Shown in pieces: positions 8,944 through 18,036 of a stretch of 33,270 nucleotides of DNA (within the stretch, counting starts at the first letter, position 1; each line of letters starts with the position of its first letter). The notes under the pieces were generated by a model, which saw only the letters and a program-made list of their open reading frames with translations, did no database searches and had not been told where the DNA came from. This DNA comes from Acidobacteria bacterium UBA2990. Lineage in GTDB: Bacteria; Acidobacteriota; Vicinamibacteria; Vicinamibacterales; UBA8438. Where the stretch lies: positions 1 through 33,270 of the forward strand of contig DEAE01000004.1 in the NCBI GenBank assembly GCA_002347025.1. The letters run 5' to 3'. The translations under genes were made by a program, and so were the position numbers.

Positions 8944-10334
8944 GGTTGTCCTCCCCTTGTGATTCGGTAAAGCTTCGACTGAGTACGCAGGATCAAACTT
9001 CCCTGCGCCACGGCCGGCGTAGCCAATGTCATTTCGTTCAGGGAGTTTTTATGCAGAATCTCAAACTCTGGACCCGCCTGAACAACGAACGTTTCCCCAT
9101 CCTCACTCAACAGAAAGATTCTATCGTTGTATCCCCACGGTGACGCAGTAAAACCGTTGCCTATCTCAATTCTCTGTCGGCGGTAGACCTCGTCACCAGT
9201 CCTTGCATCGTGAGCCACCAGAAAACCTCTGTCGAGTAGGGTGTAGTAATAATCACCATAGACCAACGCTGAGGTGTTGTAGGTGCCTAGCAACGGGTAG
9301 GCCCAGGCCACATCCTCCGATGTAACCTTCTCACCAGGAAAACCCGACGACAGTCCTGTCCGCATATCATCTGCCGACCAGATAGAAATATCGCCGGAAG
9401 CTCCTGGCCTAACCACATAAACAGGGCGAAGCCCGCCACCAGGATAGCCTGAACTGATGTAAAGCAGACCATGCTTAGCAAACGGGGTCGGAATCGTAAG
9501 ACCTGACATCCCATGGATTTCCCATAGAATCTGACCATCTAGATCGTAGGAACGGACACCCTGAGTCCCAGCAGTAACAATTTCGGTTCGCAAGTCGTGT
9601 TCCCACACGAATGGCGTTGCCCAATTCTGACCGCGCTCAGGTCGGTCCACCCGCCACATTTCCTGTCCTGTGTTCTTGTCGAGTGCCACCATGAACGACT
9701 GTGTCACATTATCGTTCACAACATACAAGCGGTCGCCGTAGAGGACCGGGGAAGCCGCCGATCCGAACCCACCTGTGGTCTCGTAGGCACCCAGATCTGT
9801 GATCCAGACAGTTTCGCCACTCATGTTGATGGCTCCAACCACACCAGCAGTCCCAAAATAGGCATACACACGTCGCCCATCTGTCACCGGAGTTTCTGAA
9901 GCAAAGCTGTTCTTGATGTGTCGAGCTATACCAGGCTTCTCGGTCTGTAACTCACGTTCCCAGCGTATAGCCCCACTGTGAAAATCAATGTTGTAGACCA
10001 CCCAGCGATGGACCTCCGACGATCGGGTGGCACCATTGTCATCTCCAGGATCATAGAGCCCAGGAATAGGTGCCGGTTCTGCACCCGCGCTAATCGCAGA
10101 AGTAAGAAATATCGTGTCCTCCCACACTACTGGCGAACTCCAACTCAGTCCCGGCACATCAATCTTCCACACGACGTTCTCTGTTTCACTCCAAGTTTCT
10201 GGCAATCCAGGGTCATCCCCAACATCGCCGGCGTTGGAACCACGAAATTGCGTCCATTGTGCTCCGGCTGAAATCGGGCTCATCGCCACCAGTGCCAGAC
10301 TAATCAAAAAACCGAGATAGGGATGTCTATGCAT
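8940..10334 (-). CDS. PQQ-binding-like beta-propeller repeat protein (secreted)
   Basis: A 464-residue protein with a signal peptide (MHRHPYLG to AGA, about 25 residues) and then WTQFRGSNAG, the standard opening of the PQQ-like (PF13360 type) propeller family. Tryptophan-docking repeats recur: GAIRWEREL, GETVWITDL, GQEMWRVDR, GQILWEIHG and GDEVYRRQR. It lacks the metal and catalytic signature of true PQQ dehydrogenases (no adjacent Cys pair, no DYD), so a structural, sensing or binding role is more likely than alcohol oxidation. Ribosome-binding site AAGGA sits about six bases before the ATG. It is first in a two-gene operon with the LVIVD gene and is divergent from the DUF1592 gene. Confidence 0.88.
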   Translation of the reverse strand: MHRHPYLGFLISLALVAMSPISAGAQWTQFRGSNAGDVGDDPGLPETWSETENVVWKIDVPGLSWSSPVVWEDTIFLTSAISAGAEPAPIPGLYDPGDDNGATRSSEVHRWVVYNIDFHSGAIRWERELQTEKPGIARHIKNSFASETPVTDGRRVYAYFGTAGVVGAINMSGETVWITDLGAYETTGGFGSAASPVLYGDRLYVVNDNVTQSFMVALDKNTGQEMWRVDRPERGQNWATPFVWEHDLRTEIVTAGTQGVRSYDLDGQILWEIHGMSGLTIPTPFAKHGLLYISSGYPGGGLRPVYVVRPGASGDISIWSADDMRTGLSSGFPGEKVTSEDVAWAYPLLGTYNTSALVYGDYYYTLLDRGFLVAHDARTGDEVYRRQRIEIGNGFTASPWGYNDRIFLLSEDGETFVVQAGPEFEILHKNSLNEMTLATPAVAQGSLILRTQSKLYRITRGGQP

Positions 10335-10623
10335 GCTGTTTCCTTACTATTTCCGAGGCATCTACTACGGTCTAGACAGCAACTGTAATACCGATAAGGT
10401 CGCCACGAAGATTACTTGACAGCTAGTTAGCGGTAATCAGAATCGAGGCGCCCCCCACATGTCAAGGAGCTTAGCCTGCGCGCGGACTATAGAACGGGCC
10501 TTCCGTCTCTCTCACACAAGATTTGACAGCGCTCCCAGAGACCACCACAATAGCCATATACGGGCCCGCTGCTGCCAGAGGTTGTGGGGGCCCAGACTCT
10601 ATCTACGTAAGGAATGACAGTCC
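10335..10623. promoter_or_regulatory. Divergent promoter region between propeller operon and DUF1592 operon
   Basis: 289 bp between oppositely oriented starts, so promoters for both directions should lie here. A consensus-like TTGACA is at 10416-10421 on the plus strand, and TATAGA at 10488-10493. They are not spaced as one promoter, and no fully convincing pair was found. The segment also holds one copy of a short repeat shared with 1482-1500. Confidence 0.45.
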
Positions 10624-13002
10624 ATGCCAAGAATCCCGGTATTGGTGGGGGCGATATGTGTGGCACTCGTCAGCTCACACGCCAAGCCAGCTGTCGTGTC
10701 TGCCCAAGCGACAGTCGGCTCAGCCAACGAACAGCAGGCGCTGCTCGACCGCTACTGCCTCAGTTGCCATAACGACCGTCTCGGCACTGGAGGCCTTTCG
10801 CTCGAAGGGCTTGACTCCAGTTCAGTAGCCGACCACCCAGAGGTCTGGGAAAAGGTGGTTAAGAAGCTATTAGCCGGAGCTATGCCACCCCAACCGAGGC
10901 CGCGTCCCGATCAGATCGCCTATGACGGGCTACGATTTTGGCTTGAGGCGGAACTCGACAAAGCCTCAGAGAACTCGCCTAATCCTGGCCGCACCGAGGC
11001 CCTGCACAGACTCAACCGGACCGAATATCGAAACGTCGTAAGGGATCTCTTGGGGCTCACGGTGGATGTCAGTGACCTTTTACCCGCTGACGACACTAGC
11101 TACGGCTTCGACAATGTCGCTGGCGTCTTAGGTATCTCCCCCACCTTGATGGAACGTTACTTGGCAGCTGCAAGGAAAATTAGCAGACTGGCCGTGGGCG
11201 CACCTGTGCCATCAGCCACAGCAGAAACTTTCAGGATAGCGTCTGACTTGGGCCAGGATTTCCATATCGCAGGCCTTCCGTTTGGCACCCGAGGTGGAAC
11301 ACTAATCGACTACAACTTCCCTGAGGATGCCGAATACACTATCTCGGTAGTTCCAGATGGCCCCCTCTACATAGAGCCCCACCAGCTGGAAGTAACCCTA
11401 GACGGTCACCGAATCGAACTGTTTACCGTTGGCCGCACCCTAGAGGCCGGCGAGCGCCGCGGACAATATTCTGAAGCAGACTCCCGCGACATACGACTCC
11501 GAGTCAGCGCAGGACCTCATCAGGTAGGAGTCGCGTTTCTTCAGAAAACCTCCGCCGAACCAGAGCGGACTCGCAAACTCTACCAGCGCCCGTTTACCGG
11601 CGAGGGTTCAGGTGGGGATTCACGTTATCAGCCGTATATCGAGAGCGTTACTATTGCTGGCCCCTTTGAATCAAGTGGCTCAAGGCCTGCTGTTGACACA
11701 CCAAGCCGGAGATACATCTTCACCTGCAAACCCCAACCGTCAGACACAGCGGCTACTACCGCCTGCGCGACAAAAATATTGTCTGAGCTAGCTCACCGTG
11801 CGTTCAGACGACCAGTGACTGAAGAGGATGTTCAAAGGCTTCTAGTCTTCTACGAGCAAGGGTCGCAAACAGGCAGTTTCGATGCTGGTATTGAACTAGC
11901 ACTCCGACGCCTGTTGGTCAGTCCCGAATTCCTGTTCAGGATCGTAGAGGATCCTGCAGGCCTTGGACCAGGCACTGCATATGCACTGAGCAACCTAGAG
12001 TTAGCCTCTCGCCTATCGTTCTTCCTGTGGAGCAGTATTCCCGATGAGGAGCTACTTGCCACAGCGACACGCGGTGAATTACAAAACCCGAAGATACTCG
12101 AGGAACAAACCCGCCGATTACTAGCCGACCCTCGAGCTTCTGCGCTCGTCACAAACTTTGCTGGCCAGTGGCTGACACTCAGAAATGCTGCTGCAGTTCA
12201 GCCAGATGAAGACCAATTCCCTGATTTTGGAGAACACTTACGACAGGGATTTCGCCAGGAAACCGAGCTACTCTTCGAGCATGTGTTGAGAGACAACCGT
12301 AGTGTGATCGAGTTACTAGAAGCTGACTACACCTTTGTCAATGAGCGCCTGGCTCAGCACTACGACATCCCAAACGTACGCGGCAGCCATTTCCGCCGAG
12401 TAGCAATCGATGACCCTGCTCGTGGCGGATTGCTAGGTCACGGTAGTATCTTAACAGTCACGTCATACGCCAATCGGACTTCACCAGTAGTTCGTGGAAA
12501 ATGGATACTAGAAAACATTCTCGGCAATCCTCCCCCCCCACCGCCGCCTGATGTGCCAGCTCTCGAGGACACCACTACAGGTCAACGATTGACAATGCGC
12601 GAGGCCATGGAACAACACCGCGCTAACCCGGTCTGCGCCAGCTGCCACCAAATCATGGACCCCTTGGGGCTGGCCCTCGAACCCTTTGACGCCATCGGTC
12701 GCTGGCGCACCGCAAGCCAGACCAAAGCCCCTATGAACTTGTCCGGGATACTTCCAGACGGTACAAGTTTCGAAGGTCCTGCTGGGTTAAAAAAGGCCCT
12801 ACTGGCCCACCCGGAGCGTTTTGTAACCACAGTTACGGAAAAACTCTTAACCTACGCAATCGGTCGGGGCGTTGAATACTATGACGCCCCAGCCGTCCGA
12901 GCCATCACCCGCTCAGCCGCTGACGATAACTACCGTTTGTCAACACTCATTCTCAATATCGTTAAAAGCCGACCGTTTCGGATGAGGAGTACGCAGTCAT
13001 GA
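10624..13002 (+). CDS. Exported diheme DUF1587/DUF1592/DUF1588/DUF1585 protein (planctomycete-type cytochrome)
   Basis: A 792-residue exported protein (signal peptide about 1-28). A first haem-c motif CLSCH is at 45-49 in a planctomycete-cytochrome-like domain. DUF1587 follows with HRLNRTEYRNVVRDLLG (about 128-144). A DUF1595-like ELAHRAFRRPVT and DUF1592 LRRLLVSPEFLFR lie in the middle. DUF1588 covers GHGSILTVTSYANRTSPVVRG and a seven-proline run. DUF1585 is at the C-terminus, with a second CASCH (671-675) and MDPLGLALEPFD. Domain order and length match the full family. The reaction is unknown; two haem sites suggest periplasmic electron transfer. Ribosome-binding site AAGGA precedes the ATG. 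The stop overlaps the next start (ATGA), so it is coupled to the DUF1552 gene. Confidence 0.92.
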   Translation: MPRIPVLVGAICVALVSSHAKPAVVSAQATVGSANEQQALLDRYCLSCHNDRLGTGGLSLEGLDSSSVADHPEVWEKVVKKLLAGAMPPQPRPRPDQIAYDGLRFWLEAELDKASENSPNPGRTEALHRLNRTEYRNVVRDLLGLTVDVSDLLPADDTSYGFDNVAGVLGISPTLMERYLAAARKISRLAVGAPVPSATAETFRIASDLGQDFHIAGLPFGTRGGTLIDYNFPEDAEYTISVVPDGPLYIEPHQLEVTLDGHRIELFTVGRTLEAGERRGQYSEADSRDIRLRVSAGPHQVGVAFLQKTSAEPERTRKLYQRPFTGEGSGGDSRYQPYIESVTIAGPFESSGSRPAVDTPSRRYIFTCKPQPSDTAATTACATKILSELAHRAFRRPVTEEDVQRLLVFYEQGSQTGSFDAGIELALRRLLVSPEFLFRIVEDPAGLGPGTAYALSNLELASRLSFFLWSSIPDEELLATATRGELQNPKILEEQTRRLLADPRASALVTNFAGQWLTLRNAAAVQPDEDQFPDFGEHLRQGFRQETELLFEHVLRDNRSVIELLEADYTFVNERLAQHYDIPNVRGSHFRRVAIDDPARGGLLGHGSILTVTSYANRTSPVVRGKWILENILGNPPPPPPPDVPALEDTTTGQRLTMREAMEQHRANPVCASCHQIMDPLGLALEPFDAIGRWRTASQTKAPMNLSGILPDGTSFEGPAGLKKALLAHPERFVTTVTEKLLTYAIGRGVEYYDAPAVRAITRSAADDNYRLSTLILNIVKSRPFRMRSTQS

Positions 13003-14354
13003 TCATCACTAAAATGTCATTGCCCCGCCGTACTTTCCTGCGCGGCATAGGAACCGCACTCGCCCTGCCGCTACTTGATGCGATGGTGCCGGCTGCCTCA
13101 GCCCTCTCCACAACTGCGGCTAGTCCAACAAAACGATTGGGCTTCATCTACATCCCTAATGGAGCCAACATGTCCCAGTGGACCCCGGCTTCAGATGGCT
13201 CACTTGAATTGTCTCCCATCCTCAGCCCGCTAGCTCCTGTCAAGGACCACATAGTTATTCCAACCGGGCTAGCCCATCGACAGGCCGAGGCTTGGGGAGA
13301 CGGTAACGGAGAACATTCTCGTGCAAGTGGAGTCTGGCTCAACGGAGTGCACCCCAAACGTACTGAAGGCGCAGACGTACGAGCCGGCACGACCGCCGAC
13401 CAAATCGCGGCAGCCAAGCTAGGCCAAGACACGCCATTACCCTCATTAGAAATTTCCCTCGAGAATAGCTTTGTCGTCGGCAATTGCGATAATGGTTACA
13501 GTTGCGTCTACACCAACACCATAGCCTGGCGGAGCCCAACCACGCCATTACCCATGGAGCATAACCCTCGCGTGGTCTTCGAACGGCTATTCGGTGAGGG
13601 AGGAACCACGGCCCAACGACTTGTAAGACTTCAAGAGGACCGAAGCATTCTGGATGCGGTTCGAGAAGACATGTCCAGGCTCGAACGAAAGCTCGGGGCC
13701 AGTGACCGCGCAAGAGTCAACCAATATCTCGACGCCGTACGGGAAATCGAGAGACGAATCCAGCGAGTAGAGGCTCAAGCCAACGACGCAGAACTACCTG
13801 ACACCCTCGCCCGGCCGGTTGGCATCCCGAGTTCGTTCACCGACCATGCTGAGCTCATGTTCGAGCTACAAGCACTAGCATTCCAAGCCGATATCACAAG
13901 GGTATTCACCTACTTGATTGGCCGAGAACAATCTGCCCAAAGTTATCCCGAAGTTGGTGTGCCTGACGCACACCACTCGGTCTCACACCACCAACTAGAT
14001 TCTGCCAAACTTGAACAATACGCGAAAATCAACACTTATCATGTCGACCTATTGGCAGGGTTCCTAAAACGACTGCAAGCTACCCCTGATGGAGACGGCT
14101 CCCTGCTAGATCACTCTCTGGTTCTATACGGTGGTGGCATCAGTGATGGTGACCAGCACTCGCACATTGATTTGCCACTCATTCTTGCCGGCGGCGGAGC
14201 TGGCAAAGTGCAGGGAGGACGTCATGTTCGCTATCCAAGCGACACCCCGATGGCAAACCTACTTCTAACCATGCTTGATATTGCCGGAATCGAGACACCG
14301 GACAAATTCGGTGACAGTACCGGGCAGATCAGCCTCGAACCCCTGACTGTGTAA
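12999..14354 (+). CDS. Tat-exported DUF1552 protein
   Basis: A 451-residue protein. The N-terminus has a twin-arginine signal (PRRTFLRGIG, R10-R11, then ALALPLLDA), implying export in folded form, often with a cofactor. The rest matches the DUF1552 family: RLGFIYIPNGANMSQW near the mature start, GEHSRASGVWLNG, then VFTYLIGREQS, PDAHHSVSHH and LYGGGISDGDQHSHIDLP near the end. The last looks like the metal-site region of the sulfatase/DUF1501-like superfamily, but this is inferred. DUF1552 genes habitually follow DUF1592 genes, and here the coupling is a 4-bp overlap. The reaction is not established. Confidence 0.92.
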   Translation: MIITKMSLPRRTFLRGIGTALALPLLDAMVPAASALSTTAASPTKRLGFIYIPNGANMSQWTPASDGSLELSPILSPLAPVKDHIVIPTGLAHRQAEAWGDGNGEHSRASGVWLNGVHPKRTEGADVRAGTTADQIAAAKLGQDTPLPSLEISLENSFVVGNCDNGYSCVYTNTIAWRSPTTPLPMEHNPRVVFERLFGEGGTTAQRLVRLQEDRSILDAVREDMSRLERKLGASDRARVNQYLDAVREIERRIQRVEAQANDAELPDTLARPVGIPSSFTDHAELMFELQALAFQADITRVFTYLIGREQSAQSYPEVGVPDAHHSVSHHQLDSAKLEQYAKINTYHVDLLAGFLKRLQATPDGDGSLLDHSLVLYGGGISDGDQHSHIDLPLILAGGGAGKVQGGRHVRYPSDTPMANLLLTMLDIAGIETPDKFGDSTGQISLEPLTV

Positions 14355-14375
14355 AACCAGGAGTTTGTCAGAGCA

Positions 14376-14418
14376 AGAGGTAGCGGCTGGAGTAAGACAA
14401 TGGCTGCTACTAACCTCT
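14376..14418 (+). terminator. Imperfect hairpin after the DUF1552 gene
   Basis: AGAGG plus TAGCGGC (14376-14387) can pair imperfectly with GCTGCTA plus CCTCT (14403-14418), with one mismatch and a small bulge. It starts 21 bp after the DUF1552 stop and could attenuate read-through into the ankyrin gene. No T-run follows, so confidence is low. Confidence 0.22.
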
Positions 14419-14462
14419 AAAGGTCGTTTCGTCACACTTGGGTTGAATCAGGTGGTAACCAT

Positions 14463-15932
14463 ATGCAACGTGTAGCTATCGCCCCCGCGCTTCTCTTACT
14501 TCTGCTGGCTACAGCTGCGACTGCCCAGCCTACGTCCACTCCACTCATCGAAGCGATTAAAGACGCTGACCTCGCTCAACTTCAAGCACTCATCAACCAA
14601 GGCGTGGATGTGAATGAATCGACAGTGGACGGCACCTCGGCGCTACACTGGGCGGCCCATAGCGGCAACAACGCTGCAACGGTCCGTTTAGTCGAAGCAG
14701 GGGCTGCAGTCAATGCAACCACGCGCTACGGGGTCGCGCCGCTCACGCTCGCAGCCATCACTGGGAACACGGCAGTAATGCGCACGCTTCTGAAAGCAGG
14801 AGCAGATTCCAACAAGACCAGTGGTGATGGTGAAACACCGCTGATGACGGCTACCCGGAGCGGCGTGGTTGAAGCGATCCGCGCACTGATGGACCACGGC
14901 GCACAGGTTGATGCCGTGGAGGGCTGGCGTGGTCAGACAGCGCTCATGTGGGCTGCAGCCCAAGACCAAGCCCAAGCTGCCGCTACCTTGATCGCTGGAG
15001 GCAGTAGCTTACATGCTACATCGACCAGTGGTTTCACACCTTTGCTCTTTGCCGCTCGCGAAGGTAGCCTCACAGCTCTCCAAGCCTTGTTGAAAGCAGG
15101 GGCCAATCCAGACGACACGCTCCCAGATGGCACGAGTGCGCTGGTCTTAGCAACCTACAATGCACAGTATGAAGCTGCCACGCTGCTTCTTGAAGCGGGG
15201 GCGGATCCCGACGCACGAGAGCAGGGCTGGACAGCTCTGCACCAGGTGATCTGGACGCGCAGACCGAACCTCGGAAGAAACCCGCCTTTTCCCGTGCCAC
15301 TCGGCCGGTGGGATGGACTCGATATGGCACGCATCCTGCTCGCCCACGGAGCTAATCCCAACCTGCCGCAAGAACATGAACCTCGTGACGGCAATCGCAA
15401 CATGCTCGACCGGACCGGAGCAACACCTTTCCTACTTGCAGCAAAGGCCGCAGACGTTCCCATGATGAGCCTATTAGCCAACCTTGGAGCCGACCCAAGT
15501 ATACGTACCGCAAATGGGGCAACTCCAATGATGGCAGCAGCAGGGGTCGGCATCTGGAAAATCGGCGAGAACCCGGGTACTAACGAAGAAGCCCTAGCTG
15601 CCGTTGAACTAGCCTGGAGCCTTGGCAACGAGGTTAATGCGGCTGATGGCAACGGCGACACCGCACTGCACGGTGCCGTGCATCGGGGCGCGGATGAAAT
15701 CATAAGGTTCCTCCACAAGAAGGGAGCCAACCTGGACGCCGTGAACCAAACAGGATGGACAGCCTTGTCGGTCGCACAGGGGGTGTTCTACCCCAACACC
15801 TTCAATAGACATCCGCAAGTTGTCAACCTGCTCGAATCGCTGGGCGCAAACTCCCAAGCTGGCTCAAGACGACCAATTGACTTGGCACCCTGGGAGCGGC
15901 AAGCATTGGCTAGCAGTAAACCTCAACCCTAA
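14463..15932 (+). CDS. Secreted ankyrin-repeat protein
   Basis: A 489-residue protein with a classical signal peptide (MQRVAIAPALLLLLLATAATA, cleavage before QP). About 12 ankyrin repeats of roughly 33 residues then cover nearly the whole mature chain, each with G-x-(T/S)-(A/P)-L and LL-x-x-GA landmarks (for example TSALHWAAHSGN at about 59-70, TPLLFAAREGS at about 191). Repeat 8 carries an insert (RRPNLGRNPPFP) and repeat 10 a shorter one. Ankyrin stacks bind proteins, so a periplasmic scaffold or chaperone for the neighbouring exported DUF1592/DUF1552 products is reasonable but inferred. AGGTGG upstream is a good ribosome-binding site. There are 108 bp after the DUF1552 stop. Confidence 0.9.
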   Translation: MQRVAIAPALLLLLLATAATAQPTSTPLIEAIKDADLAQLQALINQGVDVNESTVDGTSALHWAAHSGNNAATVRLVEAGAAVNATTRYGVAPLTLAAITGNTAVMRTLLKAGADSNKTSGDGETPLMTATRSGVVEAIRALMDHGAQVDAVEGWRGQTALMWAAAQDQAQAAATLIAGGSSLHATSTSGFTPLLFAAREGSLTALQALLKAGANPDDTLPDGTSALVLATYNAQYEAATLLLEAGADPDAREQGWTALHQVIWTRRPNLGRNPPFPVPLGRWDGLDMARILLAHGANPNLPQEHEPRDGNRNMLDRTGATPFLLAAKAADVPMMSLLANLGADPSIRTANGATPMMAAAGVGIWKIGENPGTNEEALAAVELAWSLGNEVNAADGNGDTALHGAVHRGADEIIRFLHKKGANLDAVNQTGWTALSVAQGVFYPNTFNRHPQVVNLLESLGANSQAGSRRPIDLAPWERQALASSKPQP

Positions 15933-16003
15933 CAACCACTGCAACTTCGGTCCAACATAAACCTAGAGCTAACCAGAAGCTCAACACAGGTAAATTATCG
16001 ACA

Positions 16004-18025
16004 ATGAGTACAGAGCAACATACTTTCACAGCAGAAGTTCAAGAGCTATTGAACCTGATGGTTCATTCGCTCTATTCACAGAAAGATATTTTCCTCCGCG
16101 AACTAATATCGAATAGTTCTGATGCCCTTGACCGACTTCGGGTCGAAGCCCATACCGATTCAAGTTTGCTTCCTGATAGCGACCTTGAGATCAGACTCGA
16201 ACCGGACTCTGATGGCCGCACGCTCTCAATTTCTGACAATGGTATCGGGATGAGCCGCGAGGAGCTCGTAAGAGACATTGGCACTATCGCTCGTTCGGGA
16301 AGCCGTGAATTCTTGACAGCACTCAAGAACAAACCCTCGTCACAGGAACAAGAGTCAGCTGGGGCCACCGCTGACCTAATTGGGCAGTTTGGGGTCGGGT
16401 TTTACTCCACCTTCATGGTGGCTGACCGGGTATCCCTAACAACTCGCCGGGCCGGGTCAAACTCCGCAACCTGCTGGGAGTCAACCGGTGATGGCACTTA
16501 CACATTGGCCGATACGGACCGTAAGCACTCCGGAACAACCGTCACATTGCATCTTAAAGCCACCGATGAAGAAGATGGCCGACGAGACTACACGGACACC
16601 TTTGTGCTGAAGGACATAGTCAAGCAGCATTCGGACTTTGTTGGTCATCCGATCCGAATGAAAGTCGAACGTCAAGAACCAGTGCTCGACAACACCGGCC
16701 AACCGGTTAAAGGCGTTCTACCCAAAACCGTCGTAGAAGACGAAGTCCTCAACTCGATGAAGGCAATTTGGACCAGAACTCGAAGTGAGGTAACTGACAA
16801 GGAATACAACGAATTCTACCAACATCTCTGCCACGATTGGCAGGACCCGCTAGCTACGATACCGGCAGCTATGGAAGGCACATTCAATGCCAGAATTCTC
16901 CTGTTCATTCCGACCAAAGCACCATTTGATCTCTACCACCGTGAGCGCGTAACCAAAGGCGTCCAGTTGTATGTGAAACGTGTTCACATAATGGATGACT
17001 GGAAAGCGCTATTGCCGGAATGGTTACGATTCTTGAAAGGGGTGATCGACTGTGAAGACCTATCCCTTAATGTATCTCGTGAGATCCTGCAGCATGACCG
17101 TCAAGTTAAGGCAATTCGTAATTTCGCTATTAAGAAGACCCTCGACGAGATCGAGCGTCTCCGAAAAGATAAACCAGATGTCATGCTCAATGTCTGGCGT
17201 GAATTCGGCGCCGTAATGAAGGAAGGCCTAGCCTCTACAAACGAATTCCGTGACCGGTTGCTGGGTCTCCTCTTTTGTGCCTCTACCCATGACACAGAAC
17301 CAACGTCTCTGGATGACTACCTAAGCCGGATGGACGATTCCCAAGAACATATCTATTACCTAGGGGGCACGTCGCTAGAGGCAGCCCGCCAGTCGCCACA
17401 CCTGGAATCCTTTACTCGACGAGGCATTGAGGTGCTCTTCTTTGCTGACCCGGTAGATGAATTTTGGCTTGAAACTGATCTGAGCTATCAAGGCAAGAAT
17501 TTCGTGTCGATTAGCAAGGGAGAGCTCGATCTTGAGAAGAGCCAAGACTCTGAATCGAACAAACCTCAAGATGACACAGACAAAGCACAATTCGACGGAC
17601 TGCTGGGTACTCTGCGAACCCATCTGCAGGACGACATCAAGGAAGTGCGCTTGTCTGGACGGCTTACCGACAGCCCAGCCTGCCTAGTAGGGGACACAAA
17701 CGACACTAGTCCCCAACTTGAGCAAATGATGCGACAGCTCGGCCAAGACCCGCCTAAAACAAAGAGAATCTTAGAAATCAATCCAGAACACCCGTTTATA
17801 ACCCAGTTCAGCTCCCTCCACGCGAGAGACTCCGAAGATCCGTTACTGAAGACATACGCCGAACTGTTACACGGCCAAGCGATTTTGGCAGAGGGAGGAA
17901 CCCTCCCAAACCCCAGCGCCTATAGTCGCGTTGTTATGGAAGTCGCCAAGCAAGCCATTAGCCGCAACGTGGAGACGGGCCCTGGCGCAAGTTCGACAGA
18001 TAATTCTCAATCCGAGAGCACCTGA
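16004..18025 (+). CDS. htpG: Hsp90-family molecular chaperone HtpG
   Basis: A 673-residue Hsp90. The GHKL ATPase domain shows LNLMVHSLYSQKDIFLRELISNSSDALD near the start, DNGIGMS (about 78-84) and GQFGVGFYS (about 127-135). Middle-domain signatures are LLFIPTKAPFDLY and GVIDCEDLSLNVSREILQ. The C-terminal dimerisation domain ends in a polar Ser/Thr-rich tail, as in cytosolic bacterial HtpG without an MEEVD tail. At 673 residues it is somewhat longer than E. coli HtpG. It assists folding of client proteins in the cytoplasm in an ATP-dependent way. No CIRCE-like repeat was seen in the 71 bp upstream. The next gene starts 11 bp after its stop. Confidence 0.97.
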   Translation: MSTEQHTFTAEVQELLNLMVHSLYSQKDIFLRELISNSSDALDRLRVEAHTDSSLLPDSDLEIRLEPDSDGRTLSISDNGIGMSREELVRDIGTIARSGSREFLTALKNKPSSQEQESAGATADLIGQFGVGFYSTFMVADRVSLTTRRAGSNSATCWESTGDGTYTLADTDRKHSGTTVTLHLKATDEEDGRRDYTDTFVLKDIVKQHSDFVGHPIRMKVERQEPVLDNTGQPVKGVLPKTVVEDEVLNSMKAIWTRTRSEVTDKEYNEFYQHLCHDWQDPLATIPAAMEGTFNARILLFIPTKAPFDLYHRERVTKGVQLYVKRVHIMDDWKALLPEWLRFLKGVIDCEDLSLNVSREILQHDRQVKAIRNFAIKKTLDEIERLRKDKPDVMLNVWREFGAVMKEGLASTNEFRDRLLGLLFCASTHDTEPTSLDDYLSRMDDSQEHIYYLGGTSLEAARQSPHLESFTRRGIEVLFFADPVDEFWLETDLSYQGKNFVSISKGELDLEKSQDSESNKPQDDTDKAQFDGLLGTLRTHLQDDIKEVRLSGRLTDSPACLVGDTNDTSPQLEQMMRQLGQDPPKTKRILEINPEHPFITQFSSLHARDSEDPLLKTYAELLHGQAILAEGGTLPNPSAYSRVVMEVAKQAISRNVETGPGASSTDNSQSEST

Positions 18026-18036
18026 GGAACTAACCC

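Noticed and set aside
8940..10334. The first propeller as a second PQQ alcohol dehydrogenase
   Set aside because: It lacks the adjacent Cys pair, the Asn/Glu metal ligands and the catalytic Asp motif found in the 24533 gene. Only the generic propeller repeats are shared.
10416..10493. Single promoter made of TTGACA (10416-10421) and TATAGA (10488-10493)
   Set aside because: They are 66 bp apart. Neither has a matching partner at the right distance.
12525..12560. Run of cytosines coding for seven prolines as a frameshift or phase-variable tract
   Set aside because: The proline run before DVPAL is, as I recall, a usual feature of the DUF1588 domain, and the frame continues intact on both sides. 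It may need EF-P to translate smoothly but is not evidence of a switch.
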